Below are positions 1 to 8,648 of a stretch of DNA of 34,992 nucleotides, piece after piece. Below the pieces are notes generated by a model. The model was not told where the DNA came from. It saw nothing but the letters and a program-made list of their open reading frames with translations, and did not search any database. Every line of letters starts with the position of its first letter. The first letter of the stretch is position 1. The translations under genes were made by a program, and so were the position numbers. Origin of the DNA: JANRLJ01 sp034437895 (GTDB taxonomy: Bacteria > Chloroflexota > Anaerolineae > Aggregatilineales > Phototrophicaceae); contig DAOTTO010000036.1 in the NCBI GenBank assembly GCA_034437895.1, forward strand, positions 1 to 34,992. The letters are read 5' to 3'.

Positions 1-603
1 GCCGCTCATTACCTGTGCGGAAAAATCCACCACCACCGCTAAAGGGCGTTGATAGACCACATAAGAACGAATACTAAATATACCTAATCCAAGCAACAAA
101 ATGATCCCAACGGCAATTAAAACGCCGCGAAACTGACGACTTCGGCGTAAAACAGCCTCGGCAGCCAGCCCGAACCAAAGCATCCACAAGGCAAAAATCG
201 CCCATCCTAATTCTTGCAAAGTCAGAAGTTTTTCTGTTACCACAGCAAGATTAGCCATTAAGTCCGCATCATCAGGCTGAACATCGACCCGTACCGCACG
301 GACTAGAGCGATATTGTCATAAACGGGTGCATAACGTGGCTCACGCCGTTGTGCGCGATGGTAATTCAACAGCGCCTGCCCTAATTTGCCTGCCTGATAA
401 TACGCATTCCCTAAATTGAAATAGATGCTCGCTTCACGCACACCGCTGGTAATTAAAGCCTCATATAACACAATCGCTGTGGTATAATCCCCCTGCAAAT
501 ACGCCGCTTCCGCCTGCTGCACAGCATCCGATGGGCTGACTTGCGCGGAAATCCGGCTGTAGGCGCAAACCAGAATACAAAACCCGATCAATAAGCGTCG
601 CAT
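1..603 (-). CDS. BatE-like TPR/SH3 membrane protein (C-terminus cut by window edge)
   Basis: The reading frame starts at ATG 603-601 and runs open off the left edge, giving 201 residues. Residues 1-20 form a signal peptide or membrane anchor. Residues about 24-95 read as TPR helices (YLQGDYTTAIVLYEAL and YFNLGNAYYQAGKLGQALLN). Two membrane segments follow at about 132-151 and 160-180. The last visible residues (AVVVDFSAQVMSG) look like the start of a bacterial SH3 domain. Signal, TPR, TM and SH3 in this order is the BatE layout of Bacteroides/Leptospira aerotolerance operons. It lies 4 nt downstream of the BatD-like gene and is the last visible gene of the moxR-bat operon. The operon is thought to act in envelope stress or complex assembly; the exact role of BatE is not established. 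The family call is by architecture; the C-terminus cannot be seen. Confidence 0.8.
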   Translation of the reverse strand, partial: MRRLLIGFCILVCAYSRISAQVSPSDAVQQAEAAYLQGDYTTAIVLYEALITSGVREASIYFNLGNAYYQAGKLGQALLNYHRAQRREPRYAPVYDNIALVRAVRVDVQPDDADLMANLAVVTEKLLTLQELGWAIFALWMLWFGLAAEAVLRRSRQFRGVLIAVGIILLLGLGIFSIRSYVVYQRPLAVVVDFSAQVMSG

Positions 604-607
604 CACG

Positions 608-1942
608 TTACATCTCATCGAACATGGTCAGCGCAGCAATCGTATCGGCAATCAGGGGCCGGCTGTTTTCATCAACACCTACCGGAGCGTAACGCCGCTC
701 CTGCGCCAGCACCAAACAAGCAATAACCGCTTCTGCCGCTTCTGGATTTATGTGCATCACACTCTCGCGGATGTTTTCTGCTTTGATCGCCTTCGCTGGT
801 CGCCCCATTTTATCGGCTGTATAAGCGATAATGGCCTCTTCAATCTGTTTATAAGCCTGCTTTGGGTCAGACTGGCGCGTGATGTTATTCAAGCGTTTAA
901 CCGCCCTTCGCAGCGCTTGGCTTTGCCGCAATTGTTGACGTACTTTTTTCCTACGTTCACGCTCGTAAACCCAAAGACCGCTAACTAACGCGATGATCGG
1001 TGGCACACCCCATAACAGCCAGAAAATATTGCTTGGCGATTCATTCCCAATTTGTAAATTCGACGAGACAGGTCGAAGCGGCAAAATTTCTTGCGGTGCG
1101 TTAACAGCCGGATTATTCCTTACTACACCGGGGGACACTTCTATCGTAAAAGCCTGCGAACTTAAGGTGTTATATTGGGCGCGTTCTGGGTCAAAATACG
1201 AAAAACTAACAGCAGGCAGAATTTGCGTTCCAGCGACATCGGGGATAAGCACCCAATCAAAGGTTTTTTCGCCCAAACGCAGGCCGTTCAGTTCGCTTGT
1301 GCGATATTCCGACGGACTATCATAAATCCGCCATCCCTGCGGTAAAGGCACATCAGGCGCATTGAGCTGCTCAAAATTCCCCGATCCGCCGATGGTCAGC
1401 CTGAGATGCAGCAGTTGACCCTGCGTAACTATCAGCAAATCGACCTCTGCTTCCATCTGATTAAACTGCCCCACAGCACCGTTAAATCCCGCTGGAGCAT
1501 TGAGCGGAAGTGGCTGTACCTGAATCATGATGGGCTGCGTTTCGATGCGCTCACCCGCGCTAAAAGGGGTTTGCGGAATTTGTAAAGCGGCGGCAGCAAT
1601 CGTCAGCGTACCCGTATGCAGCGCATATAAATCCGCATAGACTTCGCCCACATTATATTGGCGCTCGTTAATCGTCTCGATCCGCGTCGTGCCTAATTCA
1701 TACACCTCACCTTGCCAAAACCCCTGGAAATCCGGCATATCATCATCGAGTGTTTCCGGCAGAATATACGCGTAAAAGCGCAGCGTATATGTGATGCGTT
1801 CCCCAACAAACGGCGTTGTTTTATTGACGGATGCCTCGACATAATAATCACGTCCGGGTGGAAAACGATCAGGATTTTCCTGAGCGATAACAGGCATTAA
1901 AACAATCGCCCCCACAATGAGGATTAAAAAAAGCCAGCGCAT
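608..1942 (-). CDS. BatD-like oxygen-tolerance protein, single-pass membrane
   Basis: A 444-residue protein with an N-terminal signal anchor (MRWLFLILIVGAIVLMPVIAQ), a long extracytoplasmic beta-rich region with two BatD-type repeats (VEASVNKTTPFVGERITYTL and, near residue 165, MEAEVDLLIVTQGQLLHLRL), one TM helix at about 306-325, and a basic cytoplasmic helical tail. This is the usual layout of BatD (oxygen tolerance family). The ATG at 1942 overlaps the TGA of the upstream TPR gene in a TGATG junction, which supports this start over TTG 1948 and GTG 1945. It is the second BatD-like protein of the operon; the shorter one is at 4676-5671. BatD proteins are thought to act with vWA proteins BatA/B and MoxR at the membrane; a direct enzymatic activity is not known. 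Confidence 0.8.
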   Translation of the reverse strand: MRWLFLILIVGAIVLMPVIAQENPDRFPPGRDYYVEASVNKTTPFVGERITYTLRFYAYILPETLDDDMPDFQGFWQGEVYELGTTRIETINERQYNVGEVYADLYALHTGTLTIAAAALQIPQTPFSAGERIETQPIMIQVQPLPLNAPAGFNGAVGQFNQMEAEVDLLIVTQGQLLHLRLTIGGSGNFEQLNAPDVPLPQGWRIYDSPSEYRTSELNGLRLGEKTFDWVLIPDVAGTQILPAVSFSYFDPERAQYNTLSSQAFTIEVSPGVVRNNPAVNAPQEILPLRPVSSNLQIGNESPSNIFWLLWGVPPIIALVSGLWVYERERRKKVRQQLRQSQALRRAVKRLNNITRQSDPKQAYKQIEEAIIAYTADKMGRPAKAIKAENIRESVMHINPEAAEAVIACLVLAQERRYAPVGVDENSRPLIADTIAALTMFDEM

Positions 1943-2703
1943 CACCAATCCTTATCGGCAGGTTCACCGTCAGAAGCCGCATTTTGCAAGTATTCACGCA
2001 GCGTTTGCTGATCTTGTTGGATGCTATCGAGCAGACGGGCCGCCTGCTCTGCTGTCATCGCACCCTGAGAGTTCGGCATAGGCGTTTGCGAGTCCAATCC
2101 ATCATTTGCAGCCTCACCACTCGCAGGCGTTTGCGATAAATCTGCCTCGCTTAGAGGAGGCGGTGGTGGGGTTGGCGTTGGGCCATCCAGCCCACCCGGC
2201 TGATTGGTCGGTGTCGCAGAGGGATCGGTTTGATCGGATTCAGGTTCTGTCTGCTGCTGAATAGCGGTGGAAGTCGCATTCCGAAAGTAAAGTAAGCATA
2301 ATTCCAAGTTATAGCGTGCATCGGCATCATCAGGGCGCAGCAAAAGCACCTGCTGATACGCCTGATAAGCACTTTCATAATCGCCCATCTGAAAATAGAC
2401 ATTACCCAGATTGTAATAGGCTTTGGCGGTTAAGGCTTCATCAGCGGTCTTGAGCGCTTGCTCTAGTGCGGCTGCGGCATGTTCTAGTTCACCCGCGCCA
2501 AGATAAGCGCTGGCAGCGTTATAATAGGGTTCAGGCTGGTCAGGGGCATCTACTTGCGCGGCTTGATACGCCAGCAGCGCCCCAGCATAATTCTCATCCC
2601 GTATACGATTATTCCCTGTGTTGTTACGCTCCTCAGCGCTCACCCCGCAGGAAGTCAGCAGCATGACGACACAAAATAAGATTAGCAAACTTTTTTGCCT
2701 CAT
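1942..2703 (-). CDS. BatC-like TPR lipoprotein
   Basis: A 253-residue protein. The N-terminus is a lipoprotein signal with lipobox LLTSC (Cys19), so it is probably anchored on the outer face of the cytoplasmic membrane. TPR repeats occupy about residues 25-140 (NTGNNRIRDENYAGALLAYQ, AKAYYNLGNVYFQMGDYESA and following). A Pro/Thr/Gln-rich spacer covers about 148-200. The C-terminal helix LLDSIQQDQQTLREYL resembles the conserved end of BatC proteins. The ATG overlaps the stop of the upstream vWA gene by 4 nt (ATGA), indicating translational coupling. TPR proteins in this operon presumably scaffold BatA/BatB; this is inferred from family and position. Confidence 0.8.
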   Translation of the reverse strand: MRQKSLLILFCVVMLLTSCGVSAEERNNTGNNRIRDENYAGALLAYQAAQVDAPDQPEPYYNAASAYLGAGELEHAAAALEQALKTADEALTAKAYYNLGNVYFQMGDYESAYQAYQQVLLLRPDDADARYNLELCLLYFRNATSTAIQQQTEPESDQTDPSATPTNQPGGLDGPTPTPPPPPLSEADLSQTPASGEAANDGLDSQTPMPNSQGAMTAEQAARLLDSIQQDQQTLREYLQNAASDGEPADKDW

Positions 2704-3707
2704 AAAGCGCGTCTTTCTGGCAAAAAAATCTCCAGCGTGAGCGCCAACAGCGCCAGCGCAATAAACAGTTCAAAACGCTCGACCCGGCGCACCAAAGGAC
2801 GACTGTTGAGTACACTGCTTTCTGCTGTATCTATGGCATCCAAAAGATTTTGAACTTCTGTTCCGCTGTCGCTTGCCCGTTGATACAAACCGCCGCTGGT
2901 CTCGGCAATTTGTCGCAGCAGTGTTTCGTCCAGCCGCGTCATGACCAAATTCCCTGCTTGATCGGTTTTATAGTCCACAATCGCGCCGCTTTCGTCTCGA
3001 ATCGGGATTGTCGCGCCTTCCTCGCTACCGTAACCGACAACATGAATGGTAATCCCGCGCCGTGCGGCTTCTTCCGCCGCCAACAGCGGATCGCCAATAT
3101 GATTTTCGCCATCCGTGAGCAAAACGATCATAGATGACGCGGCATTCCCCACATCAAACAAGCCCATTGCCGTTTGCAAGGCTTCTCCCGTTGCTGTCCC
3201 CTGTTCAGTCGTGGAAGCTGTGCTGGCAGCGTTTAAAAAAGCCACTGCCGAAAGTGAATCAATCGTCAGCGGAAATTGTACAAAAGCACTTCCGGCGAAC
3301 AAGACCAACCCTAATGCGTTACCTTCGCTCTGCTCGAAAATCTGACGGGCATCTAATTTTGCCCGTTCCATGCGGCTGGGCGCAATATCCTCTGCATCCA
3401 TGCTCGCGCTGATGTCTAACACGACCACCACGGAAACACCTTCCGCCTGGGTCGCTTGTGCCTCCACGCCCCATACAGGCCGCGCCAATGCCGCAATCAA
3501 AAAGCCCAACGCCGACAGCCACAAAATCGATTTCCACAACCGCCGTTTGGAGTCAACTTGGGCGGCAAGATTATTGATAAGGTCAGGTTCGCCAATGCGC
3601 GAGATCGCCAAACGGCGAACTCGATTCCGCCAAACAAAAAATCCGGCGAAAAGCGGCACCAAGAGAAAAAGAATCAACACATTTGGGTTAGCGAACATCA
3701 GCAACAT
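2700..3707 (-). CDS. vWA-domain membrane protein, BatB type
   Basis: A 335-residue protein with the aerotolerance-regulator N-terminal module: TM 1 at about residues 7-26 and TM 2 at about 58-74 with the motif LARPVWG. The vWA domain spans about 90-290 with an intact MIDAS start DISAS (D98, S100, S102) and the later LLTDGEN motif. A C-terminal TM follows at about 310-330. The vWA domain should bind a divalent metal and a protein partner on the outer or inner membrane face. It starts 3 nt after the previous vWA gene. Two tandem vWA genes of this type are the BatA/BatB pair; which is A and which is B is assigned by order only. A start at ATG 3698 (MFANP) is a possible alternative. Confidence 0.88.
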   Translation of the reverse strand: MLLMFANPNVLILFLLVPLFAGFFVWRNRVRRLAISRIGEPDLINNLAAQVDSKRRLWKSILWLSALGFLIAALARPVWGVEAQATQAEGVSVVVVLDISASMDAEDIAPSRMERAKLDARQIFEQSEGNALGLVLFAGSAFVQFPLTIDSLSAVAFLNAASTASTTEQGTATGEALQTAMGLFDVGNAASSMIVLLTDGENHIGDPLLAAEEAARRGITIHVVGYGSEEGATIPIRDESGAIVDYKTDQAGNLVMTRLDETLLRQIAETSGGLYQRASDSGTEVQNLLDAIDTAESSVLNSRPLVRRVERFELFIALALLALTLEIFLPERRAL

Positions 3708-3710
3708 CCA

Positions 3711-4679
3711 TCATGGAATCACTTGAAACAAAGTGCGGCGCAAAATCCGTTCAACCATTAATACGATCAAAGCCGGCACAAGCACCCACCCCGCCCAATC
3801 TTGCCAGCGGATCAGCACCCGCCTTTCCAAATCAGACCGTTCAAGCGAGCCGATCTGCGCGTAGACTTGTTCTAAGCCTTGACGGTTGTCTGCTCGAAAG
3901 TACAATCCGCCGCCGACTGAAGCGATATTTTGCAACGCAGACTCGTTCAGTTCAGCGCCGCCCACACCAATGGTATAAACCCGAATCCCCAATGTCGCAG
4001 CGGCAGTCGCCGCTTCTTGAGGATCAAGCGCGGTATTATTATCACCATCCGTAAGCAGAATTATCACTTTGCTGGCGGCGGCCCCGCTGCGAAGCATATT
4101 CGCCGAAGATGCAATCCCTAATCCTATCGCTGTGCCGTCAATCAGCAGCGGATTTCCAGCCGAGTCTTGGACATCCTGGACAAGCTGCACTTCATTGAGC
4201 AGTTCCAACAGCACAGTATAATCCAATGTCAGCGGCGCTTGATAATAAGCATCCCGAGCAAAAACAACCAAGCCAATCCGGTCAAAATCACGTCTGCTGA
4301 TAAAATCCCCGATGACCGATTTCGCCGCTTCCAGCCGATTCTGTGGCGCGAAATCCTGTGCCGCCATACTGTTGGAAATATCGAGCGCCAGCACAATATC
4401 AATACCACTGCCGCTAATGGTCTGTTCCACACGCCCTCCTTGTGGACGCGCTAAAGCAACGACCAGCAGCGTCCACCCCAGCCATCGCAGGACATCGGGT
4501 AAAAATCGCAGCCTTACCCGCCAACTCGTCGCCAGCCCACGCATCAAACGCACGTCTGAATAGCGCATGGTCGCCGCTGAACTAGGCCAAAAACGCCTCA
4601 AATTTGGCTGATAGTAAATCAGAACAGGCAGCACCAGAATCAGCAACACCAAAGGATATGCGAAGCGAAATTGGCTCAA
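3711..4679 (-). CDS. vWA-domain membrane protein, BatA type
   Basis: A 322-residue protein with the same layout as its downstream neighbour: N-terminal TM (about 8-23), second TM (about 65-77, motif LARPQGG), a vWA domain with MIDAS residues D100, S102 and S104 in DISNS and a TDGDN motif, and a C-terminal TM near 290-312. The start is TTG at 4679-4677, because it overlaps the upstream TGA in a TTGA junction and gives the FAYPLVLLIL start expected for the aerotolerance-regulator N-terminal domain; there is no ATG nearby. It is part of the moxR-bat operon. MoxR-family ATPases work with vWA proteins as chaperones for cofactor insertion or complex assembly, so a role in envelope homeostasis is likely; the substrate is unknown. 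Confidence 0.88.
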   Translation of the reverse strand: MSQFRFAYPLVLLILVLPVLIYYQPNLRRFWPSSAATMRYSDVRLMRGLATSWRVRLRFLPDVLRWLGWTLLVVALARPQGGRVEQTISGSGIDIVLALDISNSMAAQDFAPQNRLEAAKSVIGDFISRRDFDRIGLVVFARDAYYQAPLTLDYTVLLELLNEVQLVQDVQDSAGNPLLIDGTAIGLGIASSANMLRSGAAASKVIILLTDGDNNTALDPQEAATAAATLGIRVYTIGVGGAELNESALQNIASVGGGLYFRADNRQGLEQVYAQIGSLERSDLERRVLIRWQDWAGWVLVPALIVLMVERILRRTLFQVIP

Positions 4680-5671
4680 AGCAGCGCCTCCGCCACCAAC
4701 ACAGGGGCTTGCTTTTCCTCTTCCACCGCGTTAATCCACCGTTGAGCGCCATAGATCACACGTCCAACAGTCTGCTCATCCATTGCTACATTAGCGAACT
4801 TAACGAAATCAGTTTGTTCCAGCAAGCGGCGCAAATCGAATTGATTTCGCTCATCCAAAATAGGTCGAACTTCCAGCGTATTTAACAGCTCGGCGGTTGT
4901 CAGTTCCAAAGCGGGAAAGTCAAATCGTCCGGCGATATAACTTCTCAGGATTGTCGAAACATGCTCGCAAATGATGGCTGGTTCGGGCTGATCCATTTTA
5001 AGCTGGTCGAGTTCTGCCAGCGCAATCTCGCTTGGCGAGCGCATAGGTTGATTTTCAGCATAGGCCAGACGCAGGGATCGCCAACGCTGGAACGATATAT
5101 AGCCGATAGTGCTGATACCCAGCCCTGCCCCAACAAATGCCCACAGCGGAATAAAATAAAATCCGATTTGCGGCTTTAAGGGGCGTAAGGCCGTATCCCC
5201 TTCAACCAATACACTTGGCACATTAAACACAAAAGAACGCACAGGCAGTCTAAATACATCAGGATTTCCAACGACTTGATAACCGATCAACGTCTCTGGC
5301 GTTTCGTGACTTCCGGTTTCCCATAAGCGAATCGTGAGCGTCTGTCGATGTAGGCTCGTACCATCGGGCTGAACCTCGATTTGAACAGCATCAGCCTGAT
5401 TGATATTCACACTGCCCCATTGCTCAGGGAATTGAGGCCATTCCGCGATAACGACATTCGGCGGAATATTTGCAATAAGAGACAACGTAATCGGCTCACC
5501 GATCAATGGGCTGGCATTTTCGCTGATAAAATAAGCGCTGACCGAATCAGCAATACTCGGCGGCTCTGGAGTATCTTGCCCAGAAGCGACATAAAAAGCA
5601 AAAATAAACAAAAACAGCAGCAAGACCGTCCTTAAAACGCTCTTTTTCCATATCATTGCTACTGACATCAT
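4676..5671 (-). CDS. Short BatD-like / DUF4381-like single-pass membrane protein
   Basis: A 331-residue protein. A signal anchor lies at about residues 12-30, followed by one beta-sandwich-like extracytoplasmic module (ENASPLIGEPITLSLIANIP) like a single BatD repeat, a TM at about 170-193, and a cytoplasmic helical region with the motifs EIALAELDQLK and ICEHVSTILRSYIAGRFDFP that are typical of DUF4381-like proteins between DUF58 and vWA genes. Its ATG overlaps the DUF58 stop (ATGA), and its own stop overlaps the next start. The position between DUF58 and BatA matches the usual place of DUF4381 genes. Function is inferred only from this context; the family assignment is moderately sure. Confidence 0.7.
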   Translation of the reverse strand: MMSVAMIWKKSVLRTVLLLFLFIFAFYVASGQDTPEPPSIADSVSAYFISENASPLIGEPITLSLIANIPPNVVIAEWPQFPEQWGSVNINQADAVQIEVQPDGTSLHRQTLTIRLWETGSHETPETLIGYQVVGNPDVFRLPVRSFVFNVPSVLVEGDTALRPLKPQIGFYFIPLWAFVGAGLGISTIGYISFQRWRSLRLAYAENQPMRSPSEIALAELDQLKMDQPEPAIICEHVSTILRSYIAGRFDFPALELTTAELLNTLEVRPILDERNQFDLRRLLEQTDFVKFANVAMDEQTVGRVIYGAQRWINAVEEEKQAPVLVAEALL

Positions 5672-6555
5672 CGCCGAATCTGCTTCGTCCGCTGCTGAAA
5701 AAACAAAGTCAATGCCCGCACATAATCGCCATCGAGCGGCATGTCAATCCGATCTACACCAGCACGAGTTAGCACTGTATCGCGCATCTGGCGGAAACGT
5801 GCCGTTTGACGCTGAAATTGGCGCTGCCAAGTTGGAGAGGACGTATCCACCCATTGTTCAACACCGGTTTCGGCATCTTGCAAACCGATGAGACCAACGT
5901 TAGGCCATGAACTTTCACGCGGATCACTTAAGACTACTGCGATCAAATCATGCCGCCGCCCTGTGACCAATAAATCCGCTGCATATTCCTGCCCAGAAGC
6001 CAGAAAATCCGACAGCAAAAATACAATCGCCCGCTGCTTGAGAAAGCGATTTACCGTCCGCAGCCCTAACGATAAATCCGTCCCTTTGCTGGAAGGACGC
6101 GCCGCCAATAGTTCCCGAATCAAGCGCGAGACATGATTGCGCCCCTTACGCGGCGGGATAAATAACTCCACCTGATCGCTGAAAATCAGCAAGCCCACTT
6201 TGTCGTTGTTGCTCACCGCAGAAAGCGCCAATGCTGCGCCGATCTCCGCCGCTAAATCCCGGCGTGGCTGCCTGACCGTACCAAACAGGCACGATGCACT
6301 GGTATCTAAGGCCAGCATGACGGTCAATTCGCGTTCTTCCGCGTAATTTTTAACGTATGCTTCGTCGTTACGGGCAGTCACGTTCCAATCAATATCACGC
6401 ACAGAATCACCCGGTTGATATGGACGCACCGTATCAAAAGCGATGCCGCGCCCTTTAAAGACCGAATGATACGCACCCGCAAATGAATTATTGACCAAAC
6501 GGCGGGTATGCAATTCGATATGGCGAATGCGACGAAGCGTTTCTGGCGTAAGCAT
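5668..6555 (-). CDS. DUF58 protein with vWA-like fold
   Basis: A 295-residue soluble protein. The hallmark DUF58 block lies at about residues 33-62 (FKGRGIAFDTVRPYQPGDSV, then RDIDWNVTAR). It is followed by a vWA-like region with DTSAS (D84, S86, S88) and FLLSDF. No membrane segment is evident. DUF58 proteins almost always follow a moxR gene and are thought to be partners of the MoxR ATPase. Here the ATG overlaps the moxR TAA by one base (TAATG), and the next gene starts within its stop codon. The function is not biochemically defined; the family call is secure. Confidence 0.92.
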   Translation of the reverse strand: MLTPETLRRIRHIELHTRRLVNNSFAGAYHSVFKGRGIAFDTVRPYQPGDSVRDIDWNVTARNDEAYVKNYAEERELTVMLALDTSASCLFGTVRQPRRDLAAEIGAALALSAVSNNDKVGLLIFSDQVELFIPPRKGRNHVSRLIRELLAARPSSKGTDLSLGLRTVNRFLKQRAIVFLLSDFLASGQEYAADLLVTGRRHDLIAVVLSDPRESSWPNVGLIGLQDAETGVEQWVDTSSPTWQRQFQRQTARFRQMRDTVLTRAGVDRIDMPLDGDYVRALTLFFQQRTKQIRR

Positions 6556-7544
6556 TAAGGGACTTCTACTCGATTGAGAATCTGCTGAACGACCTGCGCG
6601 GAGGTAATATTTTCCGCCTCGGCTTCAAACGTGACGACAATACGATGCCGTAAAATATCCGGCGCGATTTGCTTAACATCTTCCGGCGTGACATAACCGC
6701 GACCCCGCAAGAAGGCATGAGCGCGAGCCGCCTTTACAAGGAAAATTGTTGCACGCGGCGATGCCCCCACCGCAATCAGATTGCGAATATTTTTGAGACC
6801 ATTTGCGGAAGGTTCACGGGTGGCGAATACAATATCCAGCACATAATCTTTAATGCGCTCATCCATATAAACGGCAGTAACCGCCTGTCTCGCCCGTTTG
6901 ATCGTCTGGGCATCGATTACGGCTTGCGGCGGCGCAGGCGGTTCGCCCGACATCCGTTCCAAGATTTGCCGTTCTTCGGCGCGGTTGGGATAATCCACGA
7001 CAACCTTAAGCATAAAACGATCTAATTGCGCCTCTGGCAGCGGATACGTCCCTTCCTGCTCAATCGGATTTTGGGTCGCCAGCACCATGAAGGGATCATC
7101 CAACAAATGGGTTTGTTCGCCCAATGTCACTTGGCGTTCTTCCATTGCTTCTAGCAAGGCCGATTGAACTTTGGCGGGGGCGCGATTGATTTCATCGGCA
7201 AGGATGATGTTGTGGAAGATTGGCCCCGGACGTGCGGTAAATTCCCCAGTACGCGGATTATAAATTTGCGTCCCGATCAAATCCGCCGGAAGCAAATCCG
7301 GCGTAAATTGGATGCGCTGAAAACTCGCGCTGATGGTTGCCGCTAATGTGCGTACCGCCAGCGTTTTCGCCAATCCTGGCAGCCCTTCAATCAGGACATG
7401 ACCATTCGCCAATAACGCGATCATCAAGCGATTCATCAGAATCTCTTGCCCAACGATCACCCGATTGGTTTCCGTCATCACATCGCGCACAAACGCCGCT
7501 TCCCGTTGAATGCGCTCATTCAACTGTTGTAATGAAGCATTCAC
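6555..7544 (-). CDS. moxR: MoxR-family AAA+ ATPase
   Basis: A 329-residue AAA+ ATPase. Walker A is GLPGLAKT at residues 54-61, Walker B is NIILADE ending at residues 117-118, and sensor 1 lies in VLATQNPIEQEGTYPLPEAQ. The C-terminal lid contains GASPRATIFLVKAARAHAFL, which is typical of MoxR. I chose GTG 7544 as start because it overlaps the upstream TGA in a GTGA junction, as elsewhere in this operon; ATG 7580 would add 12 residues and overlap the upstream gene by 40 nt. MoxR uses ATP hydrolysis to remodel or mature partner complexes together with vWA proteins. It heads the DUF58/bat block. Confidence 0.93.
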   Translation of the reverse strand: MNASLQQLNERIQREAAFVRDVMTETNRVIVGQEILMNRLMIALLANGHVLIEGLPGLAKTLAVRTLAATISASFQRIQFTPDLLPADLIGTQIYNPRTGEFTARPGPIFHNIILADEINRAPAKVQSALLEAMEERQVTLGEQTHLLDDPFMVLATQNPIEQEGTYPLPEAQLDRFMLKVVVDYPNRAEERQILERMSGEPPAPPQAVIDAQTIKRARQAVTAVYMDERIKDYVLDIVFATREPSANGLKNIRNLIAVGASPRATIFLVKAARAHAFLRGRGYVTPEDVKQIAPDILRHRIVVTFEAEAENITSAQVVQQILNRVEVP

Positions 7545-8002
7545 GGGCAGCCCCCAATAGCTTGTGTGACGAAAACCCATTCCGAGTCTTCATCAGGACG
7601 GGTATATAAATCGTGATAGGTCGCAGGATCACCCTGCCCCTCCCAAAGTAGATAGCGCACATGCGTTTCTATGCACAAGTTGGTATCGTCTGTACGATCT
7701 ACAGTGGAATTGGTAATGCTCACCCCACGCTGCTCAATATCGGAAATCAAGCGAAATTGCAGCAGTGGATGCTCATATTTATCCGGCACATCGCCGCTGT
7801 GTTGTATAGTAATTTGTTCTCGTGCCGCCAGCGCAAAAAACAATAACGGCAGCAGTAAGATAAAGAACCAAATCACAATTGCGCCCAAACAGCCTATGCG
7901 GGATAGTAAACTGCGGCGTTTTGTTTTAACAATATATTCAATCTCGACGTTTTCACTTGGCTGCGTCGTCCCCGTTGTAATCCCTTTTTCCTGATCAGAC
8001 AC
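7541..8002 (-). CDS. Hypothetical single-pass membrane protein
   Basis: About 153 residues from GTG 8002; I do not recognise a family. A basic stretch (KTKRRSLLSR) precedes one hydrophobic helix at about 38-60, so the N-terminus is predicted cytoplasmic and the C-terminal 90 residues outside. The C-terminal part is rich in polar beta-like sequence and has two cysteines (LCIETH and the last residues GGCP). The GTG start is preferred because it follows the nudix stop by 13 nt and has the purine-rich GGGCGGAATAAGG upstream; longer starts would run into the nudix gene. It is co-transcribed with nudix and moxR genes. Possibly an envelope accessory factor of the bat operon, but this is only positional. 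Confidence 0.6.
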   Translation of the reverse strand: MSDQEKGITTGTTQPSENVEIEYIVKTKRRSLLSRIGCLGAIVIWFFILLLPLLFFALAAREQITIQHSGDVPDKYEHPLLQFRLISDIEQRGVSITNSTVDRTDDTNLCIETHVRYLLWEGQGDPATYHDLYTRPDEDSEWVFVTQAIGGCP

Positions 8003-8015
8003 CCTTATTCCGCCC

Positions 8016-8531
8016 TTACTTTTCCGCAAAACGCATTTGAATATGATCCTGCGCGTCATAGCTGACATGAACAAAAAGCGGAGATTCCCCCGCCTGCATC
8101 GCTAATACACGCGGCAGAATTTGTGGTATATCTTCGACTAAATCAAGCTGCAACACCTCGTTACGGGCAATCCAATGCAGTGTGCCTTCTTCTTCGCGGG
8201 CAACAACTTCTCGCTGGTCGCTGATCGCTGTAAATACAAACAACGCAATACCCGTTGTCGCGCCAGCATCGATATTATACACGGCGCACAAGTGCAAATC
8301 GCGCACTTCCAGCCCAGTTTCCTCTTTGATTTCCCGCCGCGCACTCGTCAAAGGGTCTTCGTCGCGCTCAATATGTCCGCCGACACCATTATACTTGTTC
8401 GGGAAAACACGTCGATGTGATGCGCGTTTCATCAACAAGACATCATCCCCATTCAGAATAAAACATAAGGTACGCGGAATCGCTAACCAACGATTCTGTG
8501 TTGCATCTGCGCCTTGTTCCTGTGCGCCCAT
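8016..8531 (-). CDS. Nudix hydrolase
   Basis: A 171-residue protein with a complete Nudix box: G52, E58, then REIKEETGL at residues 66-74, matching GX5EX7REUXEEXGU. The upstream beta strands (TLCFILNGDDVLLMKRA) and the KYNGVGGHIE segment resemble 8-oxo-dGTP/dNTP diphosphatases of the MutT type. It should hydrolyse a nucleoside diphosphate linked to another group with Mg2+; the actual substrate is unknown. The ATG at 8531 has AAAGG 6 nt upstream. It is the first gene of the long minus-strand run, and a candidate promoter lies at 8567-8595. Confidence 0.9.
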   Translation of the reverse strand: MGAQEQGADATQNRWLAIPRTLCFILNGDDVLLMKRASHRRVFPNKYNGVGGHIERDEDPLTSARREIKEETGLEVRDLHLCAVYNIDAGATTGIALFVFTAISDQREVVAREEEGTLHWIARNEVLQLDLVEDIPQILPRVLAMQAGESPLFVHVSYDAQDHIQMRFAEK

Positions 8532-8566
8532 CAAAAACCTTTATCAATAAACCGCTTTTCGGAATA

Positions 8567-8595
8567 ACTCTAGCGCTATTACGATTGTCGGGCAA
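8567..8595 (-). promoter_or_regulatory. Candidate sigma-70-type promoter for the nudix-moxR-bat operon
   Basis: On the minus strand TTGCCC (8595-8590) and TAGAGT (8572-8567) are separated by exactly 17 nt, each with 4 of 6 consensus matches. The 114-bp divergent gap 8535-8648 must hold promoters for both directions. A weaker plus-strand pair, TTGTCG (8585-8590) and TACTCT (8608-8613), also 17 nt apart, overlaps it and could serve the gene at 8649. These are consensus matches only. Confidence 0.35.
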
Positions 8596-8648
8596 GCCGC
8601 TTCATGCTACTCTATGACTCTATCCTGCTTCTATAGGGGAAAAGGACG

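Noticed and set aside
4167..4454. Plus-strand open frames inside the bat operon (also at 752-1325, 2850-3345, 3370-3761, 6669-7025)
   Set aside because: They are antisense shadows of clearly conserved minus-strand genes and show no signal peptide, domain or ribosome site of their own.
7545..7580. N-terminal extension of MoxR from ATG 7580
   Set aside because: It would overlap the upstream gene by 40 nt, while GTG 7544 gives the GTGA overlap used throughout the operon and the usual MoxR N-terminus.
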